NCBI GenBank assembly: GCA_902470365.1
Contig: CABRFZ010000003.1
Location: forward strand, 47,500 to 111,499
Source: an uncultured Collinsella sp.
GTDB lineage: Bacteria; Actinomycetota; Coriobacteriia; Coriobacteriales; Coriobacteriaceae
DNA length: 64,000 nt
Reading direction: 5' to 3'
Numbering within the stretch: the first letter of the stretch is position 1; each line of letters starts with the position of its first letter. Shown piece after piece: positions 35,537 through 43,995 of the stretch. Made by a program: the position numbers and the translations under genes. A model generated the notes under the pieces. It ran no database searches, was not told the DNA's origin, and worked only from the letters and a program-made list of their open reading frames with translations.

Positions 35537-35700
35537 TTACGCGGTTTTACCAAACCGCGTAACCAGTTGACGCTGCAAGCCCGCCAGAGCGGCAATCTGC
35601 CTTTCAACTTCGGCGGCATGATCAAAAGATCAATGCCACCTTGTTTCAAGGCACCTTGCTCGCTCTGGCGGGCTTTCGCTGTCCGTGCCAAAATATCGGC
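35536..35700. repeat. Covarying multi-stem element, copy C
   Basis: Stem 0 changes to left arm GTTACGCGGTTT pairing with AAACCGCGTAAC. The outer stem becomes AAGCCCGCCAGAGCG with CGCTCTGGCGGGCTT, the middle stem TGCCTT with AAGGCA, and the apical stem GATC with GATC. All differ from copies A and B while remaining paired. Confidence 0.88.
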
Positions 35701-35721
35701 GTTGCCTTGCTCCGGATGCGG

Positions 35722-35750
35722 TAGTCATGGGGGACGTTCTTAAATGACTA
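35722..35750. repeat. GGGAC-core hairpin, TAGTCAT arm
   Basis: Arms TAGTCAT and ATGACTA around GGGGGACGTTCTTA, directly after element copy C. The rest of 35751-35922 has no gene; a short hairpin GCCCGA/TCGGGC lies near 35891-35907. Confidence 0.75.
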
Positions 35751-35922
35751 GTCGAAGGGACACTCTTACACCAAATCTGCCGGCCCTCGCCGGACTCGTC
35801 CTGTACTTTACCGAGATAAAGTGAACGCGCAGATTTGTAACCCACTCGCAACCGTTCTATGGCACGATATTGAACGAATGTATGCTATGCGCCCGAGCCT
35901 TTCGGGCAGAGTGGGAGACAGT

Positions 35923-38223
35923 ATGGTTAAGCTGTACGAGGACGGCATCTACCTGCGCGGCGGCAGCGAGGTTGTGCCTGCGGCCGAGGCCGCCGAGCGC
36001 GGTATTACGCAGACGCCCGAGGATGCCAAGCGTGGCACCATCGCGTATTCGATCCTTCAAGCACACAACACGTCCGGCGACCCCGAGGCGCTCAAGATTC
36101 GCTTCGATGCCATGGCGAGCCATGACATCACCTTTGTCGGCATCATCCAGACGGCGCGCGCCTCGGGCATGGAGCAGTTTCCGCTGCCTTACGTGCTCAC
36201 CAACTGCCATAACTCGCTGTGCGCCGTGGGCGGCACCATCAACGAGGACGACCACGTCTTTGGCCTTTCCGCGGCCAAGAAGTACGGTGGCATCTTCGTC
36301 CCGCCGCACATCGCCGTCATCCACTCCTTTATGCGCGAGAACTTCGCCGGTTGCGGCAAGATGATCCTGGGTTCCGACTCGCACACCCGCTATGGTGCCC
36401 TGGGCACCATAGCCGTGGGCGAGGGCGGCGGCGAGCTGGCAAAGCAGCTACTGCGCGACACCTACGACGTTGCCTATCCCGGCGTCGTTGCCATCTACCT
36501 CACGGGCGCCCCGCGTCCCGGCGTCGGCCCGCACGATGTGGCGCTCGCCATCATCCGCGCCGTCTTTGCCAAGGGCTACGTCAAGAACAAGGTCATGGAG
36601 TTTGTGGGCCCCGGCATCGCGAGTATGACGACCGATTACCGCAACGGAGTCGACGTCATGACCACCGAGACCACCTGCCTGTCGAGCATCTGGGCCACCG
36701 ACGAGGACACGCACGCGTTTTTGACCATGCACGGTCGCGGCGAGGACTACCGCGAGCTCAAGCCCGCCGATGTTGCCTACTACGACGGCTGCGTCGAAGT
36801 CGATCTGTCGAGTATCAAGCCCATGATCGCGTTGCCGTTCCATCCTTCTAACGGCTTTGAGATCGACGAGCTCAACGAGAACCTCGAGGACATCCTGCAT
36901 GAGGTGGAGCTCGAGGCCGCCAAGATCGGCGAGGGCAAGACGCACTTTAGCCTGCTCGACAAGATCGTCGACGGCAAGCTGCACGTGCAGCAGGGCGTTA
37001 TCGCCGGCTGCTCGGGCGGCAACTACGACTCCGTGGTCCAGGCTGCCCGCGTGCTCAAGGGCGCCAACACCGGCTGCGGCGAGTTCTCGCTGTCGGTCTA
37101 TCCCACGAGCCAGCCCGTGGCACTCGAGCTCACGCGTCGCGGCTACATCTACGACCTTATGGAGGCCGGCGCGATCGTGCGCACGGCGTTCTGCGGCCCG
37201 TGTTTCGGTGCCGGCGACACGCCCGCTAACAACGGCCTGTCCATCCGCCACACCACGCGCAACTTCCCCAACCGCGAGGGTTCCAAGCCGGGCAATGGCC
37301 AGCTGAGCGCGGTGGCCCTGATGGACGCCCGCTCCATTGCGGCGACGGCTGCCAACGGCGGCGTCCTGACGCCGGCGACCGACCTGCCCGAGGAGACCTG
37401 GGACGAGGCCTGCGAGTACACCTTTGACGACGCGCCGTACAAGAAGCGCGTGTACTGGGGCTTTGGCAAGGCTGAGCCGGCCGACGAGCTGGTCGAAGGC
37501 CCCAACATCAAGCCGTGGCCCGCGATGGAGCCTCTCGGCGACGATATCCTGCTCAAGGTGTGCTCCAAGATCATGGACCCGGTCACCACGACTGACGAGC
37601 TCATTCCTTCGGGCGAGACGAGCTCCTTCCGCTCCAATCCGCTGGGCCTGGCAGAGTTTACGCTCAGCCGCCGCGACCCGGCCTACGTGGGCCGTTCGAA
37701 GGAGGTCGACGCCGTAGAGAAGCGCCGCGTTGCCGGCGGGGCAGCAGGCGACCTGGCGGCACTCGATGCCGAGCTTGCCGGCGTGTTTGAGGCACTGGCC
37801 GGCGCGGGTATCGCTGCCGACGCCAGGGCGACCGAGTACGGCTCCATGCTCTATGCCAAGAAGCCCGGTGACGGTTCTGCCCGCGAGCAGGCCGCGAGCT
37901 GCCAGCGCGTAATTGGCGGCCTGGCCAACATCGTCCACGAGTACGCCACCAAGCGCTATCGCTCCAATGTGATGAACTGGGGCATGGTGCCCTTCCAGAT
38001 GGAGGCGGAGCCCAACTTTGAGGTGGGCGACTACGTCTTTGTGCCGGGTATCCGCGCTGCGCTCGATGGCGACCTGAAGGACATCGCCGCCTACGTAGTG
38101 CGCGCCGATGGTGCGGTCGAGCAGATTGAGCTCTACATTGCCGATATGACGGCAGAGGAGCGTGCCATCGTCAAGGCCGGCTGCCTGATCAACTACAACA
38201 AGTTCAAGGCAGCTGCCGAGTAA
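35923..38223 (+). CDS. Aconitase-family hydratase (YbhJ-like)
   Basis: 766 residues from ATG 35923 (GTGGGAG upstream), close to the 753 of E. coli YbhJ. Aconitase-type Fe-S cluster cysteines are expected in GCSGGNYDS, TGCGEFS and FCGPCFGAG; other family marks are GSDSHTRYGALGTIAVGEGG and a C-terminal swivel domain with KRYRSNVMNWGMVPF. These hydro-lyases act on hydroxy-acids, but the substrate of the YbhJ group is unknown and standard aconitase activity should not be assumed. Monocistronic. A long inverted repeat follows. Confidence 0.9.
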   Translation: MVKLYEDGIYLRGGSEVVPAAEAAERGITQTPEDAKRGTIAYSILQAHNTSGDPEALKIRFDAMASHDITFVGIIQTARASGMEQFPLPYVLTNCHNSLCAVGGTINEDDHVFGLSAAKKYGGIFVPPHIAVIHSFMRENFAGCGKMILGSDSHTRYGALGTIAVGEGGGELAKQLLRDTYDVAYPGVVAIYLTGAPRPGVGPHDVALAIIRAVFAKGYVKNKVMEFVGPGIASMTTDYRNGVDVMTTETTCLSSIWATDEDTHAFLTMHGRGEDYRELKPADVAYYDGCVEVDLSSIKPMIALPFHPSNGFEIDELNENLEDILHEVELEAAKIGEGKTHFSLLDKIVDGKLHVQQGVIAGCSGGNYDSVVQAARVLKGANTGCGEFSLSVYPTSQPVALELTRRGYIYDLMEAGAIVRTAFCGPCFGAGDTPANNGLSIRHTTRNFPNREGSKPGNGQLSAVALMDARSIAATAANGGVLTPATDLPEETWDEACEYTFDDAPYKKRVYWGFGKAEPADELVEGPNIKPWPAMEPLGDDILLKVCSKIMDPVTTTDELIPSGETSSFRSNPLGLAEFTLSRRDPAYVGRSKEVDAVEKRRVAGGAAGDLAALDAELAGVFEALAGAGIAADARATEYGSMLYAKKPGDGSAREQAASCQRVIGGLANIVHEYATKRYRSNVMNWGMVPFQMEAEPNFEVGDYVFVPGIRAALDGDLKDIAAYVVRADGAVEQIELYIADMTAEERAIVKAGCLINYNKFKAAAE

Positions 38224-38244
38224 CGCACTTAATTGTCCGCCCGG

Positions 38245-38306
38245 GGCCACACCTTTCCCTCGTGCTCACGCGCTTCGCGAGGGTCGCCCGAGGGAAAGGT
38301 GTGGCC
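38245..38306. repeat. Inverted repeat after the hydratase gene
   Basis: Perfect 18-bp arms, GGCCACACCTTTCCCTCG at 38245-38262 and its complement at 38289-38306, enclose a 26-base loop with its own GCG/CGC mini-stem. Possibly a terminator or another palindromic repeat. Confidence 0.8.
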
Positions 38307-38404
38307 GGGGCTACCGCGACGTTCTCGTTGGGTCTTGAGGGGCGCTAATAAATAGACTTGCTTGATGCCGCCTCTGTTATCGGGGCGGCTTCTTTTTGTC
38401 GAAA

Positions 38405-38439
38405 ACCACCACAAAGGGGGCAGGCACCTTTGTGGTGGT
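38405..38439. repeat. CCACCACAAAGG palindrome, unit 1
   Basis: Arms ACCACCACAAAGG and CCTTTGTGGTGGT. Three related units lie at 38605, 39474 and 40278. Confidence 0.85.
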
Positions 38440-38443
38440 CGCG

Positions 38444-38587
38444 GTTTGTCTCGTTCTGTAATAGGTAGACCCTTATTTGCCGAGTAGTTGTTACGGATCT
38501 AGATAAACGGGCACTGCTAAACAATTCATCTCGATCCGTAACATCTGGACCCAAAAACGGCCGCTAGATGTTACAGATTGAGATGGT
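38444..38587 (+). repeat. Direct repeat of about 140 bp, left copy
   Basis: Shares an ordered series of segments with 40399-40546, including TTTGTCTC, TATTTGCCGAGTAGTTGTTA, AGATAAACGGGC and CTAGATGTTACAGAT. Internally it holds TGTAACATCT-type inverted pieces. The two copies bracket two small exported-protein genes. Confidence 0.82.
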
Positions 38588-38604
38588 GAACGCCGGGGCC
38601 GAAG

Positions 38605-38639
38605 ATCACCACAAAGGCTCCTGTCTCCTTTATGGTGGT
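38605..38639. repeat. CCACCACAAAGG palindrome, unit 2 (diverged)
   Basis: Arms ATCACCACAAAGG and CCTTTATGGTGGT around CTCCTGTCT. No gene is seen in 38307-38694. Confidence 0.75.
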
Positions 38640-38694
38640 GGTGGGGCGAGCTCGATGTTGCCGTGCTCGTTGAACGACATTCTAATGAGCGTCT

Positions 38695-39363
38695 CTACAG
38701 AATTTCATCTGGGCTGGCGGGTTTGGTTGTTTTGGGGATGCCGAGTTTGGATGACGCGAAATCGTCAACATTGTCCTTAATTCCGTCTTTGGTGTAGACG
38801 GTGACCATATAGGTGCTGTGTCCGAATTCGCCCTTGTCGCGTGTTGCCCAGGCATCCCAGTAGGCGGCCCTGTTTCGCCCTTTGATTTTTCCGACACGGC
38901 GGAGTTCTGTTCGCTTTAATTTCTGGTTGCTATAGATGGTTCGACCGGCCTCCTCGGTGAGCCCGCACTGTCCAAGCATCTTGTCGAGGACTTGGTTCAT
39001 GTGGCGCTCATCGGTGTTTGGTGCGTAGTCGTAGGCAAGGCCGATGGAGTCGAGTGGCTGGTCGTCGATTAGATAGTTTAGCGCCTGAGGTCCAAGGCAG
39101 AAATAGGGGGAGCATCCGTCGATCTGACCGAGCAACGGTAACTTGGACTGCCAAAGTCCGGTGGGAATTGCATATTCGTAGAACACGCCACGGCAGACAA
39201 AGGAGAGCGAGGTGGCACGCGAGCCGGCGTCGATCATCCCGCAAAGATCGAAGGGCGAGGCGATACCAAAAGAAAAGGGCGTGATGACGATAAGGAAGAG
39301 CATCACGATGGGTATGGCGAGAATGGCGATGACGTTGCGACCGGTGGAATGAGACGGCTTCAT
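38695..39363 (-). CDS. Exported or membrane-anchored protein, unknown family
   Basis: 222 residues from ATG 39363 (GAGGAG 6 bases upstream). One N-terminal hydrophobic segment (VIAILAIPIVMLFLIVITPF) followed by an extracytoplasmic domain with four to five cysteines (DLCGM, SFVCRGV, GCSPYFCLG, GQCG), suggesting disulfides or a membrane-edge fold. It shares size and layout with the convergently placed gene at 39598 (TM, 'CxxY' and GQC elements near the C-terminal half), so they may be distant paralogues. Base composition is lower in G+C than neighbours, hinting at transfer. Confidence 0.7.
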   Translation of the reverse strand: MKPSHSTGRNVIAILAIPIVMLFLIVITPFSFGIASPFDLCGMIDAGSRATSLSFVCRGVFYEYAIPTGLWQSKLPLLGQIDGCSPYFCLGPQALNYLIDDQPLDSIGLAYDYAPNTDERHMNQVLDKMLGQCGLTEEAGRTIYSNQKLKRTELRRVGKIKGRNRAAYWDAWATRDKGEFGHSTYMVTVYTKDGIKDNVDDFASSKLGIPKTTKPASPDEIL

Positions 39364-39473
39364 ATGCGCTCCTCGAGACAAAGATCTGTTGAGGATAGGC
39401 AGAAATGGATATGTTCAGAGAACAATTCAAGTTTAATCTCATGGCGCGAGATGGTCGACCGTTAGCGTCGAAA

Positions 39474-39508
39474 ACCACCACAAAGGTGCCTGTCCCCTTT
39501 GTGGTGGT
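39474..39508. repeat. CCACCACAAAGG palindrome, unit 3
   Basis: Arms ACCACCACAAAGG and CCTTTGTGGTGGT around TGCCTGTCC (GGGGACAGGC core on the other strand). It lies between the two divergent exported-protein genes, where their promoters should be. Confidence 0.85.
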
Positions 39509-39597
39509 GAGGAGCGCGCGGCTTCTTTTGGTAATAGTGTTAGCTGGCGGTATCATTAGTGCAGGTGGCGAAGGTTTGCATTGTGGGGTGTTTTGCC

Positions 39598-40269
39598 GTG
39601 AGCCGTTCTGCCCGTATTGGATTGATTGTCTTGGCGCTTGCGATCGCTGTGGTTGGCGCGGGCGCTGTCGGTATGGCATTTCTACCTGCTGCGGTGACGG
39701 AGCCGTTGGTCAAGCCTGTGGCTCAATCTGTCGAACTTCTGACCGGCGACGACAAGCCCGAGACCATTACCGTTGATTTTGATGAGCAGCCGGCTGTGCT
39801 GGGTATTAGCAATTATCCGAGTATTCAGCTTGGGGCCATGCGCTATACCACGGATACAAGCCTGATCGATAGGGCGTCCGAGCTACTCAAGGGCAAAACA
39901 TTTAAGCGTTGGTACGGGTATGCGTCCTATCGGGCAAAAGCGAACGACATGGTTGGCGGATGCCACTCTTCCATCGAGCTGGACACTGCAAACGGCGCAA
40001 AGTTATGTGATGTCTCGTACGATCCGGGTTACGAGGGCAATGAGGGTCCGGGTATTTACATCATGGCCGGCGATGCAGCCTATGTCATGGAGGGCGACCA
40101 GGCCGAGCTCAACGATTTTATGGGTCAGTGTATCCAAGATGCCTATGAACAGACCTGCTTGCCCGACCCGCAGACTGCACGCGATAGTGGGTCTGCCCGT
40201 ATATGGCTCTTCGAGGATGAGATGCCCTGGAGCGGCGAATCGGGAAGCACGGGTTCGGCAAGTAAATAG
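39598..40269 (+). CDS. Exported or membrane-anchored protein, unknown family
   Basis: About 223 residues if GTG 39598 is used (SRSARIGLIVLALAIAVVGA begins the TM segment); GTG 39559 is also open and the start is uncertain. One membrane helix, then a soluble domain with ITVDFDEQPAVLGISNYPSI, GGCHSSIELD and a GQCIQDAYEQTCLP segment, and a Ser/Gly tail. Divergent from 38695-39363 and similar in plan. Function unknown. Confidence 0.68.
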   Translation: MSRSARIGLIVLALAIAVVGAGAVGMAFLPAAVTEPLVKPVAQSVELLTGDDKPETITVDFDEQPAVLGISNYPSIQLGAMRYTTDTSLIDRASELLKGKTFKRWYGYASYRAKANDMVGGCHSSIELDTANGAKLCDVSYDPGYEGNEGPGIYIMAGDAAYVMEGDQAELNDFMGQCIQDAYEQTCLPDPQTARDSGSARIWLFEDEMPWSGESGSTGSASK

Positions 40270-40277
40270 AGACTGCA

Positions 40278-40312
40278 ACCACCACAAAGGTACCCGTCCC
40301 CTTTGTAGTAGT
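40278..40312. repeat. CCACCACAAAGG palindrome, unit 4
   Basis: Arms ACCACCACAAAGG and CCTTTGTAGTAGT around TACCCGTCC, just after the stop of the previous gene. Confidence 0.8.
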
Positions 40313-40398
40313 TCTCGGTTTGTCTCGATCTGTAACATCTTGGCCGCTAAAAGTGGGCCTGGTGTTACAGATTTAGATTTTCGATTCGGGTGTCTTCT

Positions 40399-40546
40399 GT
40401 TTGTCTCAATCTGTAACAGATAGGGCCCTATTTGCCGAGTAGTTGTTACAGAGTTAGATAAACGGGCGCCGCTGAGCATTTCATCTTGATCTGTAACACC
40501 TAGGACCAAAAATGGCTGCTAGATGTTACAGATCGAGATGGTAGTG
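40399..40546 (+). repeat. Direct repeat of about 140 bp, right copy
   Basis: Right-hand partner of 38444-38587, roughly three quarters identical by eye. A further ATCTGTAACATCTTGG / GGTGTTACAGAT inverted pair precedes it at 40327-40372. Confidence 0.82.
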
Positions 40547-40601
40547 CGCCTGGGCAGCGGCGGGCTGACATCTCAGTACCCTATCCATCAATCACTCAGA
40601 A

Positions 40602-40636
40602 AATCTTATATATAGAGACTTAGATTTGTGTATAAG
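40602..40636 (+). promoter_or_regulatory. Heat-shock operator/promoter of clpB
   Basis: AATCTTA (40602-40608), 11 bases, TTAGATT (40620-40626), then TATAAG (near 40630-40636). Arms and spacing match the dnaK site at 31101; the central GACTTAGATTT block is also shared. Confidence 0.65.
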
Positions 40637-40716
40637 ATCATACAAAGCTGGCAACAATACTTCTCGAACAACGTGAAGCCGCCCCGTAGGGCGGCCGCCC
40701 CAAGAGAGGTGATTCC

Positions 40717-43344
40717 ATGAGAATCGATAAGCTAGCAATGACGTCGCGCGAGGCGCTGCAGACCGCCATGAGCACGGCTGCCGACGCGCAGGCCGGCGCG
40801 GTGGAGCCGATTCACCTGCTGTCTGCCCTGCTCGGTGCCGGCGAGCGCAATATCTCCGTGATCATCGAGCGCATCGGCGCCGACCCGGCCCAGCTCGCAC
40901 GCTCCACACAAGATGCCATCGACCACGCGCCCAAGGTTTCGGGCGAGGGCCAGCAGATGGGTCTTTCCAATGAGCTCGTCCGCGTCATCGAGAAGGCCGA
41001 GAAGAAGGCCACCAAGATGGGCGACAGCTTTGTGGTGACCGAGCATCTGCTGATGGCGCTTGCCGAGGACAAGGGCGAGGCGGGCCGCGTGCTGCGCGAT
41101 GCCGGCGTGACCAAGGAGCGTATCGAGCAGGTCTACGAGGAGCTGCGTGGCGATGACCGCGTGACGTCTGCCGAGGACAAGACGCAGTTTGAGGCGCTGG
41201 AGCAGTACGGTCGCAACATCTGCGATCTGGCCCGCGCTGGCAAGCTCGACCCGGTCATCGGCCGTACCGATGAGATTCGCCGCACCATCCAGGTCCTGTC
41301 CCGTCGCACCAAGAACAACCCCGTGCTCATCGGTGAGCCGGGCGTCGGCAAGACGGCCATCGTCGAGGGCATCGCCCAGCGTATCGTGGCCGGCGACGTG
41401 CCGAGCACCCTGCGCGACCGCGACCTTATCGAGCTCGACATGAGCGCGCTGGTCGCCGGCGCCAAGTACCGTGGTGAGTTTGAGGACCGCTTGAAGGCCG
41501 TGCTCAAGGAAGTGCAAAAATCTGAGGGCAAGGTCATCCTGTTCATCGATGAGCTCCACACCATCGTGGGTGCGGGTGCCACCGAGGGCTCCATGGACGC
41601 CGGCAATATCCTCAAGCCGGCGCTCGCTCGTGGCGACCTGCACGCGATCGGCGCGACCACGCTTGACGAATACCGCAAGTACATCGAGAAGGACGCGGCG
41701 CTCGCCCGTCGTTTCCAGACCGTTATGGTGAGCGAGCCTACCGTCGAGGACACCATTTCGATCCTGCGTGGCCTCAAGGAGAAGTACGAGATCTTCCACG
41801 GCGTGCATATCACCGATAGCGCGCTCGTGGCAGCTGCCGACCTCTCCGATCGCTACATCGCCGACCGTTTCCTGCCCGACAAGGCCATCGACTTGGTCGA
41901 TGAGGCGGCAAGCCGCCTGCGCATGGAGCTCGACAGCATGCCGGTCGAGATCGACGCCACCACGCGTCAGCTCACCCAGCTGCAGATCGAGGAGCAGGCA
42001 CTCATGAAGGAGACCGATGACGCCTCCAAGGAGCGTCTGGAGGCCCTGCGCCAGGAGATTGCCGAGGTTCAGGAAAAGCTCAACGTGCAAAAGGCCGGCT
42101 GGCTCAACCAGAAGAACGCCATTGACCACGTGCAGGAGCTCAAGGGCCAGCTCGATGAGGCCAAGAGCGAAGAGGAACGCGCGACGCGCAACGGCGACCT
42201 GGGCCGTGCGTCCGAGCTGCGCTTCTCCGTGATCCCGGGCCTGCAGCAGCAGATTCAGGATTCCGAGGCCGCGCTCGAGGCACAAAAGGAGCAGGATGGC
42301 GAGGGCCTCAACGAGCAGGTGACCTCCGATGAGATCGCCGAGGTCGTGAGTGCCTGGACTGGCGTGCCCGTGTCCAAGATGATGCAGGGCGAGCTCGACA
42401 AGCTGAAGGGCTTGGAGGGTGAGCTGCATAAGCGCGTCATCGGCCAGGACGAGGCCGTCTCCGCCGTGGCCGCGGCCGTGCGCCGTAGCCGTGCGGGTCT
42501 CTCCGATCCGGACAAGCCCATCGGCAGCTTCTTCTTCCTGGGCCCCACCGGCGTGGGCAAGACCGAGCTCGCCAAGGCGCTTGCCGAGTGCCTGTTCGAC
42601 GACGAGCGCGCGCTCGTGCGTATCGACATGTCCGAGTACATGGAGAAGTTCAGCGTCCAGCGTCTGATCGGTGCGCCCCCGGGATACGTGGGTTACGACG
42701 AGGGCGGCCAGCTCACCGAAGCCGTGCGCCGTCGTCCGTACTCCGTGATCTTGCTCGACGAGATGGAGAAGGCTCATCCGGATGTCTTCAACGTGCTGCT
42801 GCAGGTGCTCGACGACGGCCGTCTGACCGATGGCCAGGGTCGCCAGGTGTCCTTCAAGAACACGATTATCATCATGACGTCCAACGTGGGCTCCAAAGCC
42901 ATCGCCGATCTGTCCGGTAAGGACGAGGAGGAGATGCGCCATCAGGTCGACGCGGCCATGGCTCAGACTTTCCGCCCCGAGTTCCTCAACCGTATCGACG
43001 ATATCGTGGTGTTCCATCCGCTCGGCATGGCGCAGATCGAGAAGATCGTCGACATCCAGCTTGCCGACGTCCGCGCGCGTCTGGCCAAGGAGCGCATGAC
43101 GCTTGCCATCACCCCGGCGGCCAAGCAGATGCTCGCCGTGGGCGGCCTGGACCCCGTGTTCGGTGCCCGTCCGCTCAAGCGTCTGGTCCAGCGCGAGGTC
43201 GTGGACGCCATCGCCGCCGCCATCATCGACGGCACGGTGCGCGAGGGCGATCAGGTGACGGTCGATGTCGACAAGGACGGCGGCTTTACCGTCGTGTGCG
43301 ATAACACGCCGGCGGCCACCTACGAAGTTCCCGACGCCAAGTAG
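40717..43344 (+). CDS. clpB: ATP-dependent disaggregase ClpB
   Basis: 875 residues. N-domain (about 1-145), AAA-1 with Walker A GEPGVGKT and Walker B KVILFIDELHTIVGAG, the long coiled-coil middle domain (about 400-530) that separates ClpB from ClpA/ClpC, AAA-2 with GPTGVGKT and SVILLDEMEKAHPDVF, and C-terminal D2-small domain. It resolves protein aggregates with DnaK. GAGAGGTG precedes ATG 40717. Likely HspR-controlled via the shared operator. Followed by a strong terminator. Confidence 0.98.
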   Translation: MRIDKLAMTSREALQTAMSTAADAQAGAVEPIHLLSALLGAGERNISVIIERIGADPAQLARSTQDAIDHAPKVSGEGQQMGLSNELVRVIEKAEKKATKMGDSFVVTEHLLMALAEDKGEAGRVLRDAGVTKERIEQVYEELRGDDRVTSAEDKTQFEALEQYGRNICDLARAGKLDPVIGRTDEIRRTIQVLSRRTKNNPVLIGEPGVGKTAIVEGIAQRIVAGDVPSTLRDRDLIELDMSALVAGAKYRGEFEDRLKAVLKEVQKSEGKVILFIDELHTIVGAGATEGSMDAGNILKPALARGDLHAIGATTLDEYRKYIEKDAALARRFQTVMVSEPTVEDTISILRGLKEKYEIFHGVHITDSALVAAADLSDRYIADRFLPDKAIDLVDEAASRLRMELDSMPVEIDATTRQLTQLQIEEQALMKETDDASKERLEALRQEIAEVQEKLNVQKAGWLNQKNAIDHVQELKGQLDEAKSEEERATRNGDLGRASELRFSVIPGLQQQIQDSEAALEAQKEQDGEGLNEQVTSDEIAEVVSAWTGVPVSKMMQGELDKLKGLEGELHKRVIGQDEAVSAVAAAVRRSRAGLSDPDKPIGSFFFLGPTGVGKTELAKALAECLFDDERALVRIDMSEYMEKFSVQRLIGAPPGYVGYDEGGQLTEAVRRRPYSVILLDEMEKAHPDVFNVLLQVLDDGRLTDGQGRQVSFKNTIIIMTSNVGSKAIADLSGKDEEEMRHQVDAAMAQTFRPEFLNRIDDIVVFHPLGMAQIEKIVDIQLADVRARLAKERMTLAITPAAKQMLAVGGLDPVFGARPLKRLVQREVVDAIAAAIIDGTVREGDQVTVDVDKDGGFTVVCDNTPAATYEVPDAK

Positions 43345-43391
43345 ATTTTTGGGACATGCCTTAAAATCTGCCAGTCGTCTCTAAACGCCAA

Positions 43392-43426
43392 GGGCGGCGG
43401 ATCCAATTGGGTCCGCCGCCCTTTTT
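43392..43426 (+). terminator. Terminator after clpB
   Basis: Stem with left arm GGGCGGCGGATCC, loop AATT, and TTTTT at 43422-43426. Confidence 0.92.
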
Positions 43427-43478
43427 CATGCGACAATCGATGGTGTTGAACGTGAGTACAAGGCAAGGAGCTATGCAG

Positions 43479-43673
43479 ATGAAAGACGAGAAGAAGACGA
43501 ACGCACCGGCGGCTGAGGCAGCGCCCGCCGCACCCAAGCCTGCGTCTAAGCCGGCACCCAAGCCGCGCGACCCCTACATCCGTGCCGAGAACGAGGATGA
43601 CGACGGCTACGACCCCTACAGCGATCGCCGCCCCGAGCGCGAGCCAATGTTCGAAGCCGATCCGTGGCGCTGA
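43479..43673 (+). CDS. Small proline/charge-rich protein
   Basis: 64 residues. AAGGAG (43465-43470) is 8 bases from ATG 43479 and only 2 from ATG 43473, so 43479 is chosen. Lys/Ala/Pro-rich first half (AAPAAPKPASKPAPKPRD) and acidic, Arg/Tyr-containing tail (NEDDDGYDPYSDRRPE). Likely disordered. Family not recognised; function unknown. Confidence 0.65.
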   Translation: MKDEKKTNAPAAEAAPAAPKPASKPAPKPRDPYIRAENEDDDGYDPYSDRRPEREPMFEADPWR

Positions 43674-43697
43674 GTGCCACCCAAAAGGCCACCAATA

Positions 43698-43764
43698 AGT
43701 TGCGGTGAAATAGGGACTGTTTTGCGGTTTGACCAGCAAAAACAGTCCCTATTTCACCGCAACT
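43698..43764. repeat. 67-bp palindrome, AGTTGCGGTG family, copy 2
   Basis: Left arm AGTTGCGGTGAAATAGGGAC continues with TGTTTT; the right arm is its complement. Same total length and outer arms as 9554-9620, with a different loop and a better-preserved GGGAC. The stretch 43765-43926 has no gene. Confidence 0.88.
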
Positions 43765-43926
43765 GCGTTAGGGACTTTTCTACAGGGGGAGGGTAGTCAA
43801 AAAAGCCCCGTCCCAAATTGACCGCTCGGGGAGTCGCATTCGAGCTCGGTTGTCCTCTTAGCCACTCGATATCCTTCGGAGCAATAATAGTGAAAAAACT
43901 TGCTTAAGTGTTAATCAAGCTACACA

Positions 43927-43988
43927 CAATCTTGCTCTCTAATTAATCAAGAATCAGTATAATTTTGATTAGCTAGAGAGCAAGATTG
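43927..43988 (+). promoter_or_regulatory. Long inverted repeat containing the promoter of the DUF4143 ATPase
   Basis: Outer arms CAATCTTGCTCTCTA (43927-43941) and its perfect complement (43974-43988); inner arms TAATCAA (43944) and TTGATTA (43965). A perfect TATAAT (43958-43963) lies at the centre. A further TTAATCAAG occurs at 43912. An operator or invertible-type junction is possible; the palindrome ends 7 bases before the ATG, so it would also form an mRNA or DNA cruciform. Confidence 0.7.
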
Positions 43989-43995
43989 GAGAATC

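Noticed and set aside
35923..38223. Citrate-cycle aconitase (acnA)
   Set aside because: Domain order and segments resemble E. coli YbhJ rather than AcnA, and no other citrate-cycle gene is adjacent; only the broader family is claimed.
36448..38250. 600-codon minus-strand frame opposite the hydratase gene
   Set aside because: Antisense shadow of a conserved aconitase-family gene.
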